Positions 59,381 through 64,000 of a DNA stretch of 64,000 bases are shown piece after piece. A program made the position numbers and the translations under genes. The notes beneath the pieces were generated by a model. It did no database searches. It saw nothing but the letters and a program-made list of their open reading frames with translations, and was not told where the DNA came from. How positions within the stretch are numbered: position 1 is the first letter of the stretch; the number at the start of each line of letters is the position of its first letter. The stretch comes from Mucilaginibacter conchicola (lineage in GTDB: Bacteria; Bacteroidota; Bacteroidia; Sphingobacteriales; Sphingobacteriaceae), in NCBI RefSeq assembly GCF_003432115.1, contig NZ_QWDC01000001.1:1-64000 (forward strand). The letters are read 5' to 3'.

Positions 59381-60294
59381 TTCATGCTCCTGAACTCGAC
59401 AGGCGTTTTGCCGGTTTTTTGCTTAAACAACTTGCTGAAGTATTGTGGGTATTCAAAGCCGAGCAGGTAAGCTATTTCGCCAACCGATTTATCGCTGCCT
59501 AACAATATATTCTTAGCTGCTTCTATCAAATGTAGATGAATATGATCTTGTGCATTTCTGCCGGTTTCTTTTTTTAAAAGGTCGCCCAGGTAGGCAGGAG
59601 AGAGGTTTACCTGGTCGGCAAGGTATTTAACGGTAGGCAGGCCATGGCGGCTAAGGTCATCGTTTTGAAAATAGCTGTTCAGGATCTGCTCAATTTGGCT
59701 TACCACCGTTTTGTTGGATGTTTTGCGGGTGATAAACTGCCTGCCATAAAACCTTGTGCAATAATTCAACAGCAACTCTAAAGATGATACAATAATAGAC
59801 TGGCTGTAGGTATCGATGTTTTCCTGCAATTCGCTATCTATCTTCAATACACAATCGGTCAGCACCTGTTTCTCTTTTTCTGAGAGATGGAGAGATTCTG
59901 ATACTTCGTACGAGAAAAAGCTGTACTCATGCAGTTTATTACCCAGCGATGTGCCCCTTATCAGATCGGGGTGGAAGAAAATGCCCCAGCCGTTCATGGC
60001 GGTAACACCCGTAGGCCGTTCCTCGTTCTCCATCTCAATAACCTGGTTAGGCGCAATGCAAACCAGGCTGCCATTCTGAAAATCGATCATCTTGCGGCCG
60101 TACTTGATGTTTTGGCGGTGGTAATCTTTACAAAGAATGTAATATAGGTCGCCCGAGATCTTTGTGCCATCAGGGATATGTTCCTTTACCTTGCCAAAAT
60201 CAATAATGGCTATTAGCGGGTGTTTGATAGTGCTCTCCAGCCCAAACATTTTAAACAGATCGGGGATGCCTTGTAGCTGCAAAAAGTCGCTCAT
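59377..60294 (-). CDS. AraC-family transcriptional regulator
   Basis: This 305-residue cytoplasmic regulator has an N-terminal cupin-like ligand domain (about 20-150) and a C-terminal double helix-turn-helix (KYLADQVNLSPAYLGDLLKKETG and SVGEIAYLLGFEYPQYFSKLFKQKTGKTPVEF in pieces, ~215-303). It sits between the LytR gene and a short-chain dehydrogenase gene on the same strand as the latter. Such AraC/SDR pairs are frequent and the regulator commonly controls the dehydrogenase, which would be the simplest reading here. Confidence 0.92.
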   Translation of the reverse strand: MSDFLQLQGIPDLFKMFGLESTIKHPLIAIIDFGKVKEHIPDGTKISGDLYYILCKDYHRQNIKYGRKMIDFQNGSLVCIAPNQVIEMENEERPTGVTAMNGWGIFFHPDLIRGTSLGNKLHEYSFFSYEVSESLHLSEKEKQVLTDCVLKIDSELQENIDTYSQSIIVSSLELLLNYCTRFYGRQFITRKTSNKTVVSQIEQILNSYFQNDDLSRHGLPTVKYLADQVNLSPAYLGDLLKKETGRNAQDHIHLHLIEAAKNILLGSDKSVGEIAYLLGFEYPQYFSKLFKQKTGKTPVEFRSMN

Positions 60295-60315
60295 TGTGCG
60301 TTTGCTTTAAAAGCA

Positions 60316-60345
60316 TACAGAAACACCGGATATGGTGTTTCTGTA
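60316..60345 (-). terminator. Hairpin between the SDR and AraC genes
   Basis: TACAGAAACACC (60316-60327) pairs perfectly with GGTGTTTCTGTA (60334-60345). It stands 14 bases after the SDR stop codon on the minus strand and before the AraC start. No good T run follows, so termination may be partial. Confidence 0.55.
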
Positions 60346-60358
60346 CGCCGGTATAAAA

Positions 60359-61174
60359 TTACAATCCAAACTGGCTTTTTATAGCCTCGGTGAATCTTTT
60401 ATCATCAAGTTGTTTGCGGTTGTTCACGGTTTCGCGGGCATCTTCGCCGGCAGTGTAACGTAGCTGATCAGTACCATCCGTAACGGCTTCATATATCACA
60501 TCGGCCACCAAGCTTGCCGGAGAGGCATGTTCAAAAAAGGCGGGCATACCTTCCTGTAACTTTTGGAAAATATGGGCGTATTCGGGCATGTTCTCATCGG
60601 TGCTTATGTCAAGAGAACGGGTAGTGAAATCTGTGTGGATAGCGCCGGGCTCAACAATTTTCATCTTGCCGCCAAATTGCTCCACCTCAAAGTTCATGGC
60701 TTCAGAGATACCCTCAACCGCAAATTTGGTTCCGTGATATAGCGCACCCAACGGGAAGGTTACCTTACCACCAACAGATGATATGTTAACGATAATGCCG
60801 CTTTTGTTAGCGCGGAAATGTGGCAATACCGCGCGCGTAACATCCAGCAAACCTATCACATTAGTGTTAAACTGGCGAATGATGCTATCCCTGCTAAATG
60901 TTTCAACCGGGCCAAAGGCACCGTAACCTGCATTGTTCAACAAAGCATCTATCTTACCAAATTTTTGAATGCCCGCCTCAACCGCCTGTTGTATCGATTC
61001 AAGATCGAGCACATCCAGTTTGGTCACTAAAACATTTTCTAATGCGCTTAGTTCGGTCTCGTTTTGCGGGTTGCGCATGGTAGCTATCACATTCCATCCT
61101 TTTGATTGAAATAATATGGCAGTGGCTTTTCCTATACCGCTGCTTGCACCTGTAATTAAAATTGTCTGGTTCAT
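60359..61174 (-). CDS. Short-chain dehydrogenase/reductase
   Basis: This 271-residue classical SDR oxidises or reduces a carbonyl/alcohol with NAD(P). The cofactor loop is TGASSGIGKATA near residue 8, NNAGYGAFG near 80, the catalytic Ser lies in NISSVGG near 132 and the active-site Tyr/Lys are in YHGTK near 147-151. SDRs of this kind are frequently broad-range stress or detoxification enzymes. The substrate is unknown. Confidence 0.9.
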   Translation of the reverse strand: MNQTILITGASSGIGKATAILFQSKGWNVIATMRNPQNETELSALENVLVTKLDVLDLESIQQAVEAGIQKFGKIDALLNNAGYGAFGPVETFSRDSIIRQFNTNVIGLLDVTRAVLPHFRANKSGIIVNISSVGGKVTFPLGALYHGTKFAVEGISEAMNFEVEQFGGKMKIVEPGAIHTDFTTRSLDISTDENMPEYAHIFQKLQEGMPAFFEHASPASLVADVIYEAVTDGTDQLRYTAGEDARETVNNRKQLDDKRFTEAIKSQFGL

Positions 61175-61336
61175 TTTTTGTAGATTTTATTTGATGAACC
61201 AAAGATGGGGAGTGCCGCCAGGCAGGCGTTAATATTTATTATGGCAACTTGTATGCTTTTTACGGATAAGGATAAATTCAGAACAAAAAGAGGCGGGGCG
61301 GAGTTAATAGCTAAACCTTTACATTGAATACGTACA

Positions 61337-61732
61337 ATGAAGAACCTTTGCTTTATCCTGCTTGTTTGCTTCTTCGCCACACCGGCATCAGCCCAAACTA
61401 AAGCTGAAATAAAAGCATCAAAAAAACTGTTTGAAGGTAACTGGGCTAACAAGAAACTACAACGTCACCTGTCTATTTCTTTTGATGCTGCGGATAACTA
61501 CGCCACCATCAACGACTGGCATGGCAAATGGAGCCAGGACAATAACACCATTGATGCCTACAAAGCTTTTATAGAACATGATAAACTGGTGATGCCCGAA
61601 GATAAGACCGATCTGCGGGCACCGTATTGCGAGATCATCAGAAAAGGAAGCACACTGTTATACCGCTGCCGCGGGATGGATACCAAAGACAAGCGCTTTG
61701 TTGACGAAGTATTGTTTGTGCGCGAAAAATAA
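61337..61732 (+). CDS. Small secreted protein of unknown function
   Basis: This 131-residue protein has a signal peptide (about 1-19, ATPASAQ) and a single small domain with several Trp/Tyr and two Cys (CEIIRKG, RCRGMD) that might pair. The sequence FEGNWANKKLQRHLSISFDAADNYATINDW suggests a lipocalin- or beta-barrel-like small domain, but I recognise no family. It lies 23-29 bases before an AraC-type gene in the same direction and may share its transcript. Confidence 0.7.
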   Translation: MKNLCFILLVCFFATPASAQTKAEIKASKKLFEGNWANKKLQRHLSISFDAADNYATINDWHGKWSQDNNTIDAYKAFIEHDKLVMPEDKTDLRAPYCEIIRKGSTLLYRCRGMDTKDKRFVDEVLFVREK

Positions 61733-61761
61733 AACAATGTTTTATTTACTTTAGTGTGCTG

Positions 61762-62895
61762 ATGAGCCACCTTTTAGACTCCATACTTTGCGGTTCGGTA
61801 TTGTTGCTGGCCGTTGTTGTACTCATTAATGCCCCGCGGGTAAATGTGAAGGCCAACAAGTGGTTTGCCGCTTTTATGTTCTGCTTTTTTCTGGTATGCC
61901 TGCAGAATGTGCTATTGACCAACGGCTTGCTTAATGAAAATGACAAGGCTTTTGAACTCCTCGCTATCAGCAACTTTGTGTTGGCCCCGCTGTTTTATCT
62001 CAGTGTTTCATTTTATGTTAAGCCGGTTATCACTTTCCGGTTCAATCATTACCTCCATTTTGTTTTTGCGGCTTTTGTTCTCATTATAACACTTATCTCG
62101 TTCAGGTTAGATGCGGGTGACTATCCCGATGAGTCCCCTACAGGAGCCGCAGAGAATATCTTTAACAGCCTGTTTAGTATCCAGGTCACGGTTTATTGCT
62201 TGCTGGCTGCGTGGAAGATAATAAAGTATCAGCGCGGATTGCTTCAGCACCGCTCCGTTTTAGAAACCATTGATCTGAACTGGTTGAAACACATCAGCAT
62301 TGGTGTGCTGATCATGTCGTTGTTTTGGACGGCGGATATCGTTTTTCAGTTATCAGAGCATTACCCTGCAGTTGATATAGCTACCAGCCTGGTTTATCTC
62401 TCGGGTACATTTTACATTGCTAATTACTGGTTAAAACAGAAAGAGGTATTCCCGTACTCGGCCGAAGAGAAGAAAGAGATTAATACTATTATTGACGAAC
62501 CGACGGCTACCAACCGTAAAGATCTCTTAACGGATGATAAACTGGCAACCTTGAAAGCGGAGTTACTCGAGCTGCTTGATAACGAAAAACCTTACATAGA
62601 TGCCGACCTCAACCTGATAAAACTTGCGGAGATGCTGAAAGTCTCCGCGCATATCCTTTCTTATGTTATCAACGCAGGCTTTAATGAAAACTTTTACCAA
62701 CTGATAAACCGTTACAGGGTAGAAGAAGCTAAACGACTAATACCCGATCCAAAAATGGCACACCTGAGTTTGCTGGGCATTGGGTTTGAAGTGGGTTTTA
62801 ATTCTAAAAGTGTATTCAACAGTACGTTCAAAAAAGTTACGGGGCTTACACCATCGGCTTACAAAGCCTCTCACGCAAATAAAAAGGAGTCCTGA
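61762..62895 (+). CDS. Membrane-anchored AraC-type regulator
   Basis: This 377-residue protein has about seven membrane helices (residues ~5-230) and a C-terminal AraC double helix-turn-helix (LIKLAEMLKVSAHILSYVIN and LLGIGFEVGFNSKSVFNSTFKKVTGLTPSAYK in pieces, ~285-370). Membrane-bound AraC proteins of this layout are common in Bacteroidota and probably respond to an envelope signal. I use the ATG at 61762; a GTG at 61756 is possible. Its stop codon lies within a small hairpin (62889-62910). Confidence 0.9.
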   Translation: MSHLLDSILCGSVLLLAVVVLINAPRVNVKANKWFAAFMFCFFLVCLQNVLLTNGLLNENDKAFELLAISNFVLAPLFYLSVSFYVKPVITFRFNHYLHFVFAAFVLIITLISFRLDAGDYPDESPTGAAENIFNSLFSIQVTVYCLLAAWKIIKYQRGLLQHRSVLETIDLNWLKHISIGVLIMSLFWTADIVFQLSEHYPAVDIATSLVYLSGTFYIANYWLKQKEVFPYSAEEKKEINTIIDEPTATNRKDLLTDDKLATLKAELLELLDNEKPYIDADLNLIKLAEMLKVSAHILSYVINAGFNENFYQLINRYRVEEAKRLIPDPKMAHLSLLGIGFEVGFNSKSVFNSTFKKVTGLTPSAYKASHANKKES

Positions 62896-62910
62896 TTGAT
62901 AGATCAGGAC
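62889..62910 (+). terminator. Hairpin overlapping the AraC stop codon
   Basis: GTCCTGAT (62889-62896) pairs with ATCAGGAC (62903-62910) around TGATAG. No T run follows, so it is probably a weak terminator or mRNA-end structure. Confidence 0.4.
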
Positions 62911-62958
62911 GATTAAGCTTCAGTTTCTATGGTTTTTTGACGAAAACTGTAAAACAAC

Positions 62959-63786
62959 ATGACGTACTTAAAACACCTCTTTATTATTCCGGCTATTCTG
63001 TTACTAAATACCGCCTGCAAGAAAAGCGATGCACAGAAAGCCGTCTTTACGCAGAAAATTGTTAGCCTGCCTACGCATAAACTGAGTGCCTGGGTTGCCG
63101 CTAAGAACACCAAATATCTTGTTGTATTTGAATCGGGCCTTGGAGATGACCATACCGCCTGGCCGGAGAAGAACCTGACAGCCACGATCGCCGCCCAAAG
63201 TGATGTATTAAATTACGATAGGGCAGGCTATGGTAAATCAACCAGCGGCCCTGCGCCGCGAAATATTGCCAAACTGTGCGAAGAACTGGAGAAAGTGATC
63301 GGTGAGTTTGCCGGCGACAGGAAAGTTGTCCTCGTAGGTCACTCCTTAGGCGGCATGATCATCCGCGATTATGCGGTTAAAAATCTATCTAAAACGGCAG
63401 CCCTGTTATTCGTCGATCCTTCCAACGAAACCTATAACCGGCCTACGGCAGAAGAACAGGAGATGATCTATAACCTGTTCGCCGGTCAATACGGCGCGAA
63501 TTTCGGCGGCAGCCAGGAAGCCAAGTATTTGATTGATGATGCCAACTACGTGGCCGCGCTGCCTGCTTTACCTAATGTTCCGGTGGTTGTGCTCACCAGT
63601 ATGAAAACCGATGCAGACCATAACGCTGCCGACAGGAAGAAATGGTTTGACAGCCACGAGTTGTTAGGTAAAGGCCTCAGCGATTTTAAACACCTCAGTA
63701 CCACCAGATCCGGCCATTACATTATGCAGGAAGAATCTGAACTGGTGCTGAATAATTTAAAAGAGCTGTTGGCGAAACTGCCCTAA
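62959..63786 (+). CDS. Alpha/beta-hydrolase lipoprotein
   Basis: This 275-residue protein has a lipobox (LNTAC, Cys 20) and a complete alpha/beta-hydrolase fold. The nucleophile elbow is GHSLGGM near residue 132, the acid is probably the Asp of LLFVDPSN near 155 or a later one, and the His is in SGHYIMQEE near 255. ESGLGDDHTAW near 55 forms the oxyanion-hole region. It probably acts on a small ester or lactone in the envelope; no substrate is indicated. Confidence 0.85.
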   Translation: MTYLKHLFIIPAILLLNTACKKSDAQKAVFTQKIVSLPTHKLSAWVAAKNTKYLVVFESGLGDDHTAWPEKNLTATIAAQSDVLNYDRAGYGKSTSGPAPRNIAKLCEELEKVIGEFAGDRKVVLVGHSLGGMIIRDYAVKNLSKTAALLFVDPSNETYNRPTAEEQEMIYNLFAGQYGANFGGSQEAKYLIDDANYVAALPALPNVPVVVLTSMKTDADHNAADRKKWFDSHELLGKGLSDFKHLSTTRSGHYIMQEESELVLNNLKELLAKLP

Positions 63787-63852
63787 CGGCGGCTGTTACT
63801 TTTCAACAGCCATTGTGCCATCCTTAGCGTTTAGGTAGTTTCGGGCTGTACT

Positions 63853-64000
63853 ATGAAAGTGATCATTGCCGAAAAGCCATCTGTGGCGCGTGATATAGCT
63901 AAGGTGTTTGGCGCAACCACCAAACGCGAGGGGTATATTGAGGGGAAGGGCTATACATTTACCTGGGCCTTTGGGCATTTGCTGCAGCTGGCTCCGCCGC
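63853..64000 (+). CDS. topB: DNA topoisomerase III (type IA), partial at the window edge
   Basis: A plus-strand frame starts at ATG 63853 and runs off the window after 49 codons. It reads MKVIIAEKPSVARDIAKVFG, then TTKREGYIEGKGYTFTW and AFGHLLQLAPP, the N-terminal Toprim domain of TopB-type topoisomerases. The Glu of IIAEKPS is the catalytic Toprim residue. The rest lies outside, so completeness cannot be judged; plasmid- or element-borne TopB paralogues exist, but the surroundings look chromosomal. Confidence 0.85.
   Translation, partial: MKVIIAEKPSVARDIAKVFGATTKREGYIEGKGYTFTWAFGHLLQLAPP

Noticed and set aside
1..64000. CRISPR array, tRNA or rRNA genes, insertion sequences, integrase or prophage genes
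   Set aside because: Reading both strands showed no regularly spaced repeats, no tRNA-like cloverleaf and no transposase or integrase product.

Overview
The window looks like the chromosome of a Bacteroidota bacterium of the Sphingobacteriaceae, most like Mucilaginibacter or Pedobacter (inference). The evidence is three complete SusC/SusD pairs, an ECF sigma/FecR pair, a one-protein hybrid two-component regulator, a LytS/LytR pair, a small Hc1-like protein, and promoters of the Bacteroidota type (TTG, about 17-19 bases, TAnnTTTG). I saw no tRNA, rRNA, CRISPR array, transposase or integrase.

Region 1 (1.9-19.2 kb, plus strand) is a sugar locus: ribokinase, two inner-membrane sugar carriers, a GH13 amylase-type enzyme, SusC/SusD, then an oxidative set made of a PQQ-propeller/cytochrome c dehydrogenase, a Tat-exported TIM-barrel protein, a GMC oxidoreductase, a nucleoside hydrolase and two ThuA-domain proteins. 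A convergent LacI regulator follows. Divergent from it is a xylose operon (xylB, xylA) extended by an S9 peptidase and a sarcosine-oxidase-like flavoenzyme. The 10-base palindrome CAATCGATTG occurs three times (inside susC and on each side of lacI), with a one-mismatch copy just before susC. I read these as LacI operators. At xylB, and probably at susC, the site overlaps the -33 element of a promoter.

Region 2 (26.5-30.8 kb) holds metNIQ, a fossil of a SusD C-terminus directly behind metQ, a GH8 endoglucanase and an Hc1-like protein gene with a very clear promoter. Region 3 (30.9-39.2 kb) is a second utilisation locus run by cell-surface signalling: an ECF sigma factor, divergent from FecR, STN-type SusC, SusD and a GH16-like lipoprotein.

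Region 4 (39.2-55.9 kb) is the most unusual part. A GH16 - SusC - SusD array on the minus strand runs almost without gaps into an arylsulfate sulfotransferase, a ChrA-type permease, a PAPS-type sulfotransferase and CysQ, and it meets CysC (APS kinase) tail to tail with overlapping coding ends. A hybrid two-component regulator and a GH30 glucanase lie divergently. Glycan-utilisation loci usually carry sulfatases; this one carries genes for making, using and recycling activated sulfate.

Region 5 (55.9-64 kb) holds a lipoprotein, a small secreted protein, a probable untranslated RNA, a LytS/LytR pair, two AraC-type regulators, a short-chain dehydrogenase, a small secreted protein, an alpha/beta hydrolase and the first 49 codons of a type IA topoisomerase (topB). 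The three complete SusC/D loci have three different control systems: LacI, ECF sigma/anti-sigma and a hybrid two-component regulator.
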